Made by a program: the position numbers and the translations under genes. 64,000 nucleotides of DNA from Acanthococcus lagerstroemiae (Eukaryota > Arthropoda > Insecta > Hemiptera > Eriococcidae). The stretch covers positions 62,551,211 to 62,615,210 of the forward strand of contig CM063113.1 of NCBI GenBank assembly GCA_031841125.1. The letters run 5' to 3'. Of this stretch, positions 10,571 through 20,397 are shown piece after piece; within the stretch, counting starts at the first letter, position 1, and each line of letters opens with the position of its first letter. The notes under the pieces were generated by a model. That model saw only the letters and a program-made list of their open reading frames with translations, ran no database searches and was not told the origin of the DNA.

Positions 10571-10823
10571 TGTAGAAGTAAATTTAAATTTGTTTAAATG
10601 GCAGCACTGCGCATTACTGTTTTTCAATTTAGGCTGCCAGTTTGAGAAAACGTTCGGCCAGCTTGTGTGGGGTTGTACTCGATTCTGCACCGTCGAAATA
10701 TGTCTCCGCGTCATGGTGTATTTTAATGTTCTTTAGTAATGTGACAATAAACCTTCGTCATTCGTATAACTGTTTTTATCCTTCAGCCACATCTTCATAG
10801 ATCAGAATGCAAAATACTCAACA
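10571..10823 (+). repeat. copia 3' LTR
   Basis: Identical to 6810-7062 as far as I can compare by eye. It is followed by the AAAAA target duplication. Confidence 0.93.
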
Positions 10824-10891
10824 AAAAACTTGGTCGACTGATAATTTTTTCATAAAATAAATGTTAGATTTTCTGTTCAGCTGGGTTGGGT

Positions 10892-10977
10892 TAGGGCTCT
10901 ATAGTTTCACCTGGGTATACTAAGCCACCATTTTGGTTCATACTGCGCCCGTGGATGCCGAATCCGACTGTGCGGAG
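10892..10977. mobile_element. 173-bp palindromic MITE, left half of an interrupted copy
   Basis: It begins TAGGGCTCTATAGTTTCACC and stops at ...GACTGTGCGGAG. The 7 bp before it (GTTGGGT, 10885-10891) recur after the matching right half at 11874-11880. So 10892-10977 plus 11787-11873 make one 173-bp MITE split by a later insertion. Confidence 0.88.
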
Positions 10978-11778
10978 TAGTGACTTGTTTAGTTGTTGAT
11001 AGTTTCGGACTATCAATTGTTTTGATAGTAACTTAAAGTACTATCAATACTATCAAATAGTGATTTGATAGTTTTTTACATACTATCAATACTATCAACG
11101 TTTATTTGATAGTTTTAATATTAATTATTAAAAATTTTAGGATCTATGAATAATTCATTTATTATCAGTTCTAACAAGATTTAATCACTATTTTAGAAGA
11201 GTTTAATAATCAAATCATGGAATGCAAAATGAAACTGTCAAATACACATTGAGGATCGAGAAACAACTGGGAGAACGAACCTAAATCTAAAGAGCTTAAG
11301 GTCTCTTTCCCAGCTTCCAAAATTCATCTGAATGGACGAAATCACAGTTCACAAAATCAGTAAAAAATACTAAATAGTAAATACTAAATATTTAGTATTA
11401 TTCACTATTTAGGTAACTATAATTAAATAAATTTAAAACAGTGTTGACAAATGACAAATTCATAATTATTCATTTTGATGATCTGATAGTTTTTAAGAAC
11501 TATCAATAATGTCGCTAGTCAATGAAGTAACTATCGATAGTTTGATAGTACTAAATTTACTAAAAACTACCAATACTATCAATTACTACACATGACTAGG
11601 GCTCTATAGTTTCACCTGGGTATACTGAACCGCCATTTTGGTTCATACTGCGCCCGTGGATGCCGAATCCGACTATGCGGAGCGTAACGCGTAGTCAATT
11701 CGGCATCGACGGGCGCAGTATGAACCAAAATGGTGGCTTAGTATACCCAGGTGAAACTATAGAGCCCTAACATCACTA
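10978..11778. mobile_element. non-autonomous hAT-like element nested in a MITE
   Basis: It starts TAGTGACTTG and ends CATCACTA, with short inverse termini TAGTGA/TCACTA. It is flanked by an 8-bp duplication, GTGCGGAG (10970-10977) and ATGCGGAG (11779-11786), with one mismatch. The interior is AT-rich with many ACTATCAAT/ATTGATAGT motifs in both orientations and no coding frame. It contains a further MITE at 11597-11769. Confidence 0.7.
11597..11769. mobile_element. 173-bp palindromic MITE, complete copy
   Basis: Both ends are TAGGGCTCTATAG/CTATAGAGCCCTA, with nearly self-complementary arms meeting around GGAGCGTAACGCG. Flanks are ACATGAC and ACATCAC (7 bp, one mismatch). It sits inside the hAT-like element 10978-11778. 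Confidence 0.92.
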
Positions 11779-11786
11779 ATGCGGAG

Positions 11787-11873
11787 CGTAACACGTAGTC
11801 AATTCGGCATCGACGGGCGCAGTACGAACCAAAATGGTTGCTTAGTATACCTAGGTGAAACTATAGAGCCCTA
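11787..11873. mobile_element. 173-bp palindromic MITE, right half of the interrupted copy
   Basis: It resumes the MITE exactly where 10977 left off (CGTAACACGTAGTC...) and ends GAGCCCTA, followed by target duplicate GTTGGGT. A few substitutions against the other copies suggest it is older than the element that split it. Confidence 0.88.
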
Positions 11874-11880
11874 GTTGGGT

Positions 11881-13344
11881 TAGAAGCAAAAGTTATCGAT
11901 ACTATCCGCAGTTTGTAACTATCGTTAACTATCGATAACGGCGAAACTGTCGTTAACTATTGGCTGATTGTGTCTCACCACATAATTGTTGCAATTTGTA
12001 CATGAAAATTCGTCATTCTATAGAAAAAAAATTTCAGAAGTTATATTCTCGTTTTAGTCGAGTGAGTTAGCTCGTTAGTAATAGAAATTTCACATGACGG
12101 AATTGATGTACTAAAACAAAAATGTGCACAAAATTTAATCCTGTACAAAATTCATCAGTCGCATAATGGATTAGATACATAACTTGAAAATCTCTCCAGT
12201 CTCTACTATAATTAGATGCAACTTTAGCAGTCTCTTTGTCATTTCGTTGTATTATTTAGATGGTTTTCCTTCGGTGTAAAAGCTATCAATAGGGGAGAGT
12301 TGCCCAAGTCGGACCACATTGACTTTGGAGGCTTTGAACACAGCCCTCGTTACACGGAATTTAAAGTGTGGTGCATCATTGGAAAAGGCATACACCTGGC
12401 TACCTTCTATGAAAATTTGAAAGCTCTACGATTATTAGGACACCGTGGAGAGAAGTTTTAAGATAAAAATCCAAAAGTGATCCAATTTGGGAGCCGTGCC
12501 TTAAGTTGGACTATGGGTTCTAAAGTTGGACCGGTCGTAAAAAAATGATGAAAAAAGTCTGTAAATGCTCAAGATTTATAATTTGAAATACGTAGAGTCA
12601 ATGAAATTTAGATTAATACATTTGTAAGCAAAAAATTTTTCTATGGCTGTCGAAATATCAAAACTGAATAATATTCAATTTTATCCTAAGTTGGACCGGT
12701 TCAAATTCCGATACTTCCTTGTTTTCGTTTCTTATTGTTCGAAATGCAAAATTACCAAGCTACACATTTTTCATTGCATTAGTCCGTGGTCTTGTATGTG
12801 ACAGAATGCGATAAATAATGCGATTTTGAGGTGGTCCAACTTAGGGAACAATATGCGGTCCAATTAACGCGACCACGACTTTTTCTCACAAACATGGCCG
12901 TGGAAAGAGATGCATGCAGTTAATGTCTCATCTCTTCGTACAAAAATATGGCTAAAACTTTGACTAAATCGAAACAAATACTGAGATATTTCATCTACTA
13001 TACTCTTCTCCGGATGGACATGGCTTCTTCAAAAATCTCAGTACGCCAAAATTTCATATACTTTCAGAAGGCACGTACTCTTACGAAAATTTTTTCATTT
13101 TTTCAACTAAAAATGATAACACAACTCCGGCGCTCTGTTGAGCAACATCGTTACACGGTTAGGTATGGCATATCCTAGAACCAAAGTGCTACTTATCGGC
13201 GGGCTCGAGCAATTAAGGGTGGTCCAACTTTAGGCACCGGTTCAATGTCGGCAACTCTCCCCTACTATCGATAACTATTGATGTTTCCACCCTAAACTAT
13301 CAATAGCTATCGATAACGAAAATGTCCGATAGTTTGCATCTCTA
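11881..13344. mobile_element. degenerate hAT-like repeat, copy A
   Basis: Its right end reads CCGATAGTTTGCATCTCTA, and its left end (TAGAAGCAAAAGTTATCGA) looks like a decayed inverse of that. A central stretch (about 12065-12285) is shared with copy B near 14045-14210. It is noncoding and interrupted by the TA-flanked element at 12292-13262. The left boundary is uncertain. Confidence 0.5.
12292..13262. mobile_element. 971-bp non-autonomous DNA transposon with GGGGAGAGTTGCC ends
   Basis: Perfect 13-bp TIRs (GGGGAGAGTTGCC and its inverse) are flanked by TA on both sides (12290-12291, 13263-13264), as in Tc1/mariner-like insertions. Inside, a short motif of the form AAGTTGGACC recurs at least six times in both orientations near both ends, a pattern expected of subterminal transposase-binding sites. 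The only open frame of note (12948-13178) has no recognisable domain. Confidence 0.72.
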
Positions 13345-13704
13345 CTGGGTTTGCCAGTTTGCAGTTTTAGTTTATTTTCACGTTTTCAGATGAAGGGCAT
13401 AAGTAATTAAGAAAAAAGTACCAGTTTTAAAATTTTCACCAGTCCAAATATAAAAAGTTATTTTACCATAGACATATTATGTGTAGGTACCATTTTCAAA
13501 CTTTCCAATTACCTTCAGTTAGGGTTATTTACCATAAATTCTCACTCTCCAAAAAATGATGGTTAAATTATGGCAGCTTATGAATTTTTGTAATTTATCG
13601 CAACACTAATCATGTAATCAATAATCATTTTCAGTAAATCAGTATTTGCGGAGCCTGCAGTTTCGCAGTCTGAAGCCTTTTGAAATTACCATGTTGTGCT
13701 GTCA

Positions 13705-13728
13705 GTGTGTGTGTGTGTGTGTGTGTGT
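13705..13728. repeat. (GT)12 microsatellite
   Basis: Uninterrupted GT dinucleotide run. Confidence 0.95.
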
Positions 13729-13806
13729 AGTATCATAGTGTCCTTTGATCTATTCGGACTTGAAAGAATAGTGGCTGACATCTGGTGGAATTTTTTTGCA
13801 ACTTGC

Positions 13807-13880
13807 ATGTAGGTAAAATGGAGCGCTGTTACACGCTACTACAAACACACACAGACCGCAGAGATCCATTTTACCTACAT
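13807..13880. repeat. perfect 16-bp-arm inverted repeat
   Basis: ATGTAGGTAAAATGGA at 13807-13822 is exactly inverted at 13865-13880 across a 42-nt loop. It may be a fragment of a small foldback element; function unknown. Confidence 0.85.
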
Positions 13881-14044
13881 AGGACAGTTGCGACGCTAGC
13901 GCGCCACCGACCCTTCAAGTCCAAATCAGCTCATATTCTGGAACTTCTGGAACAAAAGACCTTAAACATGATTACCAATAGGTCTTTTCCCTCATATCTT
14001 TTCCAGGGACCGCCAATAAGAGATAGGCTCACAGACATCTTATC

Positions 14045-14923
14045 ATAGTGAGATGTAGAAATTTCACAAGATGGAATTAATGTACTAAAACAAAAATGTG
14101 CACAAAATTTATCAGTCCCATAATGGATTAACTTGAAAATCTCTCCAGTCTCTACTATAATTGAATGCAACTTTAGCAGCCTCTTTGTCATTTCCTTGTA
14201 TTATTTACAAGGTTGGAAAAGATTCGAATCCAGTTCGCGGATTTGAATCTGCTTTTGGGAATTGGATTTGTATCAGTGATTCAAATCCAATGGACGACCC
14301 GGATTTGTAAAATTGATTCGAATCTTTTTAGTGGATTCGTCAGAATTTTTTAGTTTTAGTTAGTCATATTCGGCGCTAAAGTCACCTAATATGACCATCC
14401 ATTTTTCGCTTTTTTTTAATCGAAAAGAAGATCAAAATCGTAATAAAAGCTACAAAATTCCTTCCGGCCTCTTCAGTTGAAACATTAATACTCAATTTTT
14501 TCTGAAACTATGTACATTACTGAAAGTATGTTTACCATGATTACATCGAGTAAGATCCAGTTTTTGGAGTAATTTGGTCTTTCTGTAGAAAGAAAAATGT
14601 CCACAATGGCTGAGTGAATAAAATAGGTATCGTTTATTTTGATTTTGTAACAGCAAAAAATAAAAAAAATAATAATTCCATGATTCGTGGATTCGAATCC
14701 ACAAATCCACTTCATTTATTCGAATCACAACAAATGTAAATGATTCCCGAATCATATTCGAATCCAAAAAAAGGTAGTGATTTGTGGATTCGGATTCGAA
14801 TCCAATTTTAGTGGATTCGTTTTCAACCTTGATTTAAATTTAGATGGTTTTGCTTCCGTGCAAAAACCATCAATACTATCGATAGCTATCGACAACAAAA
14901 ATGTCCGATAGTTTGCATCTCTA
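14045..14923. mobile_element. degenerate hAT-like repeat, copy B
   Basis: It shares the blocks GAAATTTCACA...GATGG.ATT.ATGTACTAAAAC, CTCTCCAGTCTCTACTATAA and the terminus CCGATAGTTTGCATCTCTA with copy A (11881-13344), so both derive from one family. It is noncoding and split by the element at 14208-14831. Confidence 0.55.
14208..14831. mobile_element. CAAGGTTG-ended non-autonomous element
   Basis: The ends are CAAGGTTGGAAAAGATTCG and the inverse GGATTCGTTTTCAACCTTG. The interior repeats GATTCGAATCC-like motifs many times. Copy A of the host repeat reads straight through this point (TATTATTTAGATGG), confirming the insertion. The flanking duplication is A/T-rich and not cleanly resolved. Confidence 0.65.
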
Positions 14924-15420
14924 AAAACAAGCGACCTCGCGGATCGCGACTTCGCGGGACCATGCAAATTGTAGAAGCGCTAGTGTAGAATAGGTATTTT
15001 TTGATAAGCGAATGATGCTCAGAATCTTCGACCATCCAAATCTGAAGTAGTCTTCTTTTCGTTTTTCCCCCCACCAGACCCGGGAACATAAAAGCACAGG
15101 ACGCTACACGCACATCATGGAAGTTCAAGGCTTCGAACTCTGAAGCTGCAAACTGCAATCACCCGGCAGACTTTGATAAACACAGAACATACTAGAAAAC
15201 TAGAATACATTTCCATTTTCCATTTAATTCATTCCAAGTGGCAAGCAGAAATCAAACACTCTACCTTTGCAAGACAAACAATAAATTCAAAGGACATAAA
15301 TCCAAGGAATTTAAAAAGTCAGGAGTTTCAAGGAATATGAACTGTCAACTGCTGATAACAATTCAGAGGGGACAGGAATTTTGTTTCGATTCAAATAAAC
15401 GAGGAATTTTACTTCCATTC
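14924..15420. other. intergenic, no gene recognised
   Basis: Mixed-composition sequence. Short open frames on both strands are without domains or splice support. Confidence 0.45.
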
Positions 15421-17560
15421 AAATAAAGTTGTGTTCTCACTTGAGAAAACGCACATCAATGTGTGCTCACTCCTCATTACAATGTTTATAAGACGAAAAG
15501 ACATTAGCTCTATGCTCCACTCCTGTGAATTCGTGAACTGTTAATGCGAGAAAAATAATCTGTCATTTCAAAAACAAAACGTGATCTGCCAATTATTTAT
15601 TCACGTTTTACATCAATTCCGCTACACGATTATAATATAAGTTCAAATTCGTGGTTGAAGGTATGTTGATGGTTTTGGATGATTCCTCAATCCTGACTGA
15701 TAATGAAAGAGGAAAGTAAATAGTCAAACGAGAAACGAAATATTCGTGAAAGACCTCTGAAACAGAATACCAAAATCACCAATTACTTAATACTGCTAAC
15801 ATATTTATGAGACATAACTCACATCGCATTATTCCTCGGAAAATTTCCAGATAAGAATACCACAGAATGTTGCTTGTCCTTGGTTCGATTCAAATACATT
15901 ACTGAGAACCCATTTCATAGTTCATACAAACGAACAATACACTTACCTCTTCTAAATCCAGTTAATGTCTTCACTTTCTTTGAGGAAATAGTTCCTTTTT
16001 AGGACAGTACGAGTTGCACAATACTGTCATGAGTAAAATATGAAATTACGAAATAAAACGTAAATAAGTTGCATTTGACAGATAACTCCTCATTTGTAAA
16101 TCGAACCACAGGCCTTTTCCTTAAGACCGATCTCAGGATCTAAATGCAACTGAGCTAAAACTGAACTATGATCAGTAAACAATTCACTCTTATTTGGAGA
16201 AAAACTAGAAATACTAAATACTAATGAGTATCGAGAAACAGAATAATCGTCAATAATCAATCATCAGCCGATTCGTAATTATTGGCAACAGATTACAGAT
16301 TTCACGCCATTATATTAGCGTAGCGGAAGCTTCACTGCTCGAAACCTAGAAGAGAATAAGTATATCAAAATTACCATTAATACTATGCGTGCATCACCAT
16401 ATGCTCCATCAAACATAATTCACATCACATTATTCCTTGAAAATTTTACTGATAAGAGTATCACGGAAAGTTGTACTAGGTTCCAGGTTCGATTCAAAGA
16501 AATTCTACCTTAACTGAACTGAGGACTAATTTAAAACATTAACAAACAACAAACTTACCTCTTCTAAATCCAGTTATACAAATTTTACACAGTTTGAGCG
16601 TATACATTTTTGCGTAGCAGGAATCCTGAATCTAGTTTACATAAGCGGCTGATAGAGTATCACGGAAAGTTGTACTAGGTTCCAGGTTCGATTCAAAGAA
16701 ATTCTACCTTAACTGAACTGAGGACTAATTTAAAACATTAACAAACAACAAACTTACCTCTTCTAAATCCAGTTATACAAATTTTACACAGTTTGAGCGT
16801 ATACATTTTTGCGTAGCAGGAATCCTGAATCTAGTTTACATAAGCGGCTGATAGTATTGAAAATGTTCTTCTCGATGCGACTCATAGTATTTCAAATAAT
16901 ATTATCTATTTACGAGCTTGTTCTTGGTGGGATTGATAATATTCTCGATAATATTCTTTATGGGTTGGATTCTACTCACGGATTTTTTCACGTCTTTCTC
17001 TTCGATGTTTCTCATTATATATCCGATTATCTTGATGTATTCTACCCTGCGCAACTGAATTATCATAACACTTAGTAATTCGTTTTTCTCTCCAATTTAA
17101 CTGTAACAAATCATTACAAGCATTAAATCTTCTATTGGCATTATTCTTCAATTGTTCGGATACAACCTCAATTATTCGCTACTGATGACTGCAGGTATCC
17201 TAAATCTAGTTTACATAAGCGGCTGATACTATTGAAGACGTTCTTCTCGATGCGACTCATAGTATTTCAAATAATATTTACGAGCTTGTTCTTGGTGGGA
17301 TTAATAATATTCTGGATAATATTCTTTATGGATTCGATTATACTCACGGATTCTTTCACGTCTTTCTCTTCGATGTTTCTCATTATATCTACGATTATCT
17401 TGACGTATTCTATTCTGCGTAACTGCATTATCATAACATTTAGTAATTCGTTTGTCTCTCCAATTTAACTGTTCAGTTGCTCCTCCGTTTTTGCGCCAAC
17501 TGGTATTGATAAAACACTGATAATAAAAACTGAACTAAAACTGAACTATGAACTGTAAAC
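15420..17560. repeat. complex tandem/dispersed repeat block
   Basis: Several blocks recur in order. CTTACCTCTTCTAAATCCAG occurs near 15945, 16555 and 16753. A perfect 198-bp tandem duplication lies at 16457-16852. A ~285-bp block (CTAGTTTACATAAGCGGCTG...) occurs at 16817-17105 and again, about 90% alike, at 17190-17470. The open frames in the two ~285-bp copies (16809-17075, 17232-17468) exist only because the copies are related; they look noncoding. Confidence 0.7.
16457..16852. repeat. perfect 198-bp tandem duplication
   Basis: 16457-16654 and 16655-16852 read identically from GAGTATCACGG to GCGGCTGATA. Identity over the whole unit implies a very recent duplication or an assembly artefact. 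Confidence 0.9.
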
Positions 17561-17606
17561 AATTCAGTCGTATTATTTTATTGAAATGAAAATAATTCGA
17601 TTGCAA

Positions 17607-17645
17607 TAGGGTGCTTGCAGCGCTGCGCGCGGGCAAACACCCTAA
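17607..17645. repeat. GC-rich imperfect hairpin
   Basis: TAGGGTGCTTGC, a GCGCTGCGCGC core and GGGCAAACACCCTA form an imperfect stem in AT-rich surroundings. A hairpin followed by CTAA before a T resembles a Helitron 3' end, but no matching 5' end was found. Confidence 0.5.
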
Positions 17646-17669
17646 TTAGGTAGGCAAGCGATTTATCAT

Positions 17670-18838
17670 CAGAGCATTGCAGCCGTATTATACGGCTTTG
17701 GCTTTCGGCTTAAACTTGCAACCTTCAAAAATACAGCTTCAGCTTTCGGCTTTCGGCTTTCGTGGGAATAAAGCTAGCTTTCGGCTTTTTTATGGCTGGC
17801 TTTCAGCTTTTTCAATTTTTTTCATTTTCTGCTCTGGAGCCATTATTTTGGCCCACAACTGGTTTAATTTGTTCCTGAGATGATGTTCTTAACCCAAACC
17901 AGTCTATTTCCCTCTCTAGAGTCTTCATTCCAGTCTGGAAGTTGAGTTTTCGTAATTTAGCAAACAAGCAGAGATGGGCGTTGCTCTTGAAGAGCAAGTT
18001 GTTCACTTGCTCTTGTTCACTACTTGGTGAACTTAGTTCTGAACTAGTTCATCTCCCCAAAAAAAGAACAAGAACTAGTTCACGATTTTCGGACCTGATC
18101 AACTTGTTCATTCTTTGTTCACTTATTTTTTTGTAATTTTTTTTTTTTTTTTGGCTTTTTCTTGTATATTCCCACTTTCCAGACTTTAGTTTCAACTTTC
18201 ATAATGGTTTCAGAGTTACAATTATGAATTATAACATTATTGAATTTTTATTTGATTAAATTTTAATCAACAATCTCATAGGAATTCAATAATTGTTTGG
18301 GTAATAGCCTAGTTTTCAGTTGTAGGCTATTACACAGAAAAAATTTTTACTCGCAGTTTTTTTGTACAAAACCCCTATTTTTAAATGAGCAAGATCAAGA
18401 GCAAAGGTTCTTTTTAATGAACAAACGATGAACTAGATCAGTGGGAACTTGGGAGACCAAGTGAACAAGAGCAAGAACTAGTTCACTAAAAATAGAAAAG
18501 AACAAGAGCAAGAGCAAATTCATTAAATAGTGAACAACGCCCATCTCTGCAAACAAGCATCAGAATGAAACTCAGAACTTAGAAACAGCGCATCAGGCGT
18601 TAGCCAGTCAGCTTCCCAGTGTAAGAAACTGCAAATTCTATCATTTTCATTTAACTTTTCTGTATTCTTGACGATTTTTTTTTTCTGTAAGCCGAAAGCT
18701 AGCCAAAAAATACGGCTTTTTACGGCTTTACAAAAAATGCAGCTGCCCATGTATCGGCTTAAGCTTTCGACTTTTTCATGAAAAATACGGCTGGCTTTCG
18801 GCTTTAGCTTTCCGCTTTCGGCTGGCTGCAATGCTCTG
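17670..18838. mobile_element. non-autonomous hAT-like element with nested insertion
   Basis: TIRs CAGAGCATTGCAGCC and its inverse GGCTGCAATGCTCTG are flanked by a perfect 8-bp duplication TTTATCAT (17662-17669, 18839-18846). The interior is GGCTTT-rich, like 633-1092, and it hosts the element 17969-18549. Confidence 0.88.
17969..18549. mobile_element. non-autonomous hAT-like element (CAGAGATGGGCG ends)
   Basis: CAGAGATGGGCGTTG and its inverse CAACGCCCATCTCTG form the ends. The flanking 8-bp duplication CAAACAAG (17961-17968, 18550-18557) is perfect. The interior carries repeated AGAGCAAG/CTTGCTCTTGTTCAC motifs in both orientations and a T-rich run near 18137-18152. No coding capacity. Confidence 0.9.
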
Positions 18839-19057
18839 TTTATCATCACTACTTACTTTATTTCTTATCATCTATCGTTTTTCATTAGCCTAAGTAAAAT
18901 TATAATAATTATGTAGAAAATACAACCCATTGATCTAAGACCTAAGAACGTGTATAATACAGTGGATTGGAAAATAAAAGAAAGGGTAAACTATTTTTTA
19001 CAAAAATATGGACCGCTCAATAATCACATCATGATTCCATTACACCACTGGACCACT

Positions 19058-19236
19058 ATTCTCGAAAAGTTGTTATGCGATGTTATGATAACAACTGTTG
19101 TTACGAAAAAAGTTGTTATGAGTTGTTACTGGTTGTTACCCATTTACCGCAATGTTGAATAACATCTCATAAGCACTCATAACACCACCTTGGGACTAGT
19201 TGTTATGAGTGGTTACCATAACAACTTTTCAAGAAT
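19058..19236. mobile_element. 179-bp MITE rich in GTTGTTATG
   Basis: The ends ATTCTCGAAAAGTTGTTATG and the inverse CATAACAACTTTTCAAGAAT are flanked by ACCACT at 19052-19057 and 19237-19242. The interior repeats GTTGTTA/TAACAAC. The superfamily is not determined. Confidence 0.7.
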
Positions 19237-19242
19237 ACCACT

Positions 19243-20200
19243 CCTGGAAGGTGAAATTTTATAACCACTGCAGGACCATTTCAGTTACAATGTAGGACAG
19301 AAAAGCAACATTACAGGTAACAAATAACACAAATGGAGAATAAATGGATGAACATAAAACTGGACATGTGCGGAGTAGAGTAGTTATAACAGCTATGAGA
19401 AACTGGAAGAAATTACTAGCTTAATAAGAAGCCATAGCAATAAGAATATTGTACCTGTAGTCAGCAGTAGGACAATCAACGATGAGCATCGCAGAAAAAT
19501 TGTGTTGTCGAATAATAAATAAATTATAAAATGCAATATTGTTAATACTGTAAAACTAAACCTAGGAATAGAACATAGAACAGTCAATCCTCCTATCCTC
19601 ATTCTCCAAGCCTGAAGTATATATTTATTTTACCAATATAGTACGCGCAGCCGACAGTAAAACTTACATCCCCACTACTTCGTTCGCTGTATTTTTATCC
19701 CCACTAAAGCAATACGCGTTTATTGTGTGTAAGTGTGCATCAAGCTTCCTCTTCGATTTGAGGAGAATGAAGGGAGAGTGTGGGTGTAGCGAGTACGCGA
19801 GAACTGTTTCAACGTCAAATTGTCCGTCGATTAAATTGTTTCTCCTTTCTCGCCAGTTTGGGATTAATCACTTTAAGTTTTAATATTGAAAATGAAACGA
19901 GCGGGTAAAGTATAGCATTGGTGGTTGAAATGCGCAATTGTTTCTACGTTTAATCTGAAACAATTAGGTGAAAGTTGAAACGTGTGCTGGATAATGGATA
20001 AAGTAGTTTTGTAGGGTTTACATTTTAGTTGGTTTTTTCTTCTTTTTTTTTTTTAAAGAAAATACAAGATTATTTAAAAAAAAGCTAACTGCGTTCTCTT
20101 TCTTTTATTTATTTTTTATTTGTTGTGTTAATTGTAAGATAGTAACGGAACTTGTATATTCAGATAATCTACTCCAGTGTTCAGTACGTGAAATATCGAC
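19243..20200. other. upstream region of the zinc-finger gene
   Basis: No coding signal. It presumably holds the promoter of the downstream gene, but I cannot place a TATA box or start site with confidence. Homopolymer T/A runs lie at 20041-20090. Confidence 0.4.
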
Positions 20201-20397
20201 TAAGTTTCATGTTTAATTGACAACGATCAAGAGGGCAAGAAGCAAGTGGAAGAAATCACAGATTTGTCGTTGTTTGACTGCAATTAAAATTATACGCCAT
20301 CTTGAATCTCGAATATTTACCTGCTCTATATCGCCAGTTGAGCACAGCAGTGTGGTGTCGCAGTAGTTTACAAATATGCCAACTTGATACATACCAG
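20200..20397 (+). other. probable 5' UTR exon of the zinc-finger gene (start uncertain)
   Basis: A strong donor, ACCAG|GTAAGT, at 20397/20398 fits the acceptor TTTTCAG| at 21939, eight bases before the predicted start codon. The exon's own 5' end is not visible from sequence, so its start coordinate is a guess. Confidence 0.35.

Larger units (their letters stand above)
6810..10823 (+). mobile_element. Ty1/copia LTR retrotransposon, recently inserted but defective
   Basis: The element is 4,014 bp, with two 253-bp LTRs (6810-7062 and 10571-10823) that I read as identical base for base, beginning TGTAGAAG and ending CTCAACA. A 5-bp duplication AAAAA flanks it (6805-6809, 10824-10828). The order Gag, protease, integrase, RT, RNase H marks the copia superfamily. 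The coding region has a frame break near 9755 and a large in-frame loss inside RT, so this copy cannot encode its own polymerase. Identical LTRs mean it moved recently, so its mobilisation was probably supplied in trans by an intact relative. Confidence 0.93.
13345..14044. other. intergenic, no gene recognised
   Basis: It contains a (GT)12 microsatellite at 13705-13728 and a hairpin with 16-bp arms at 13807-13822/13865-13880. The open frame at 13785-14048 overlaps the hairpin and has no recognisable domain. Confidence 0.5.

Noticed and set aside
16809..17468. Two related hydrophobic open frames (88 and 78 codons)
   Set aside because: They occupy the two copies of a ~285-bp noncoding repeat and lack conserved protein features; coding seems unlikely.
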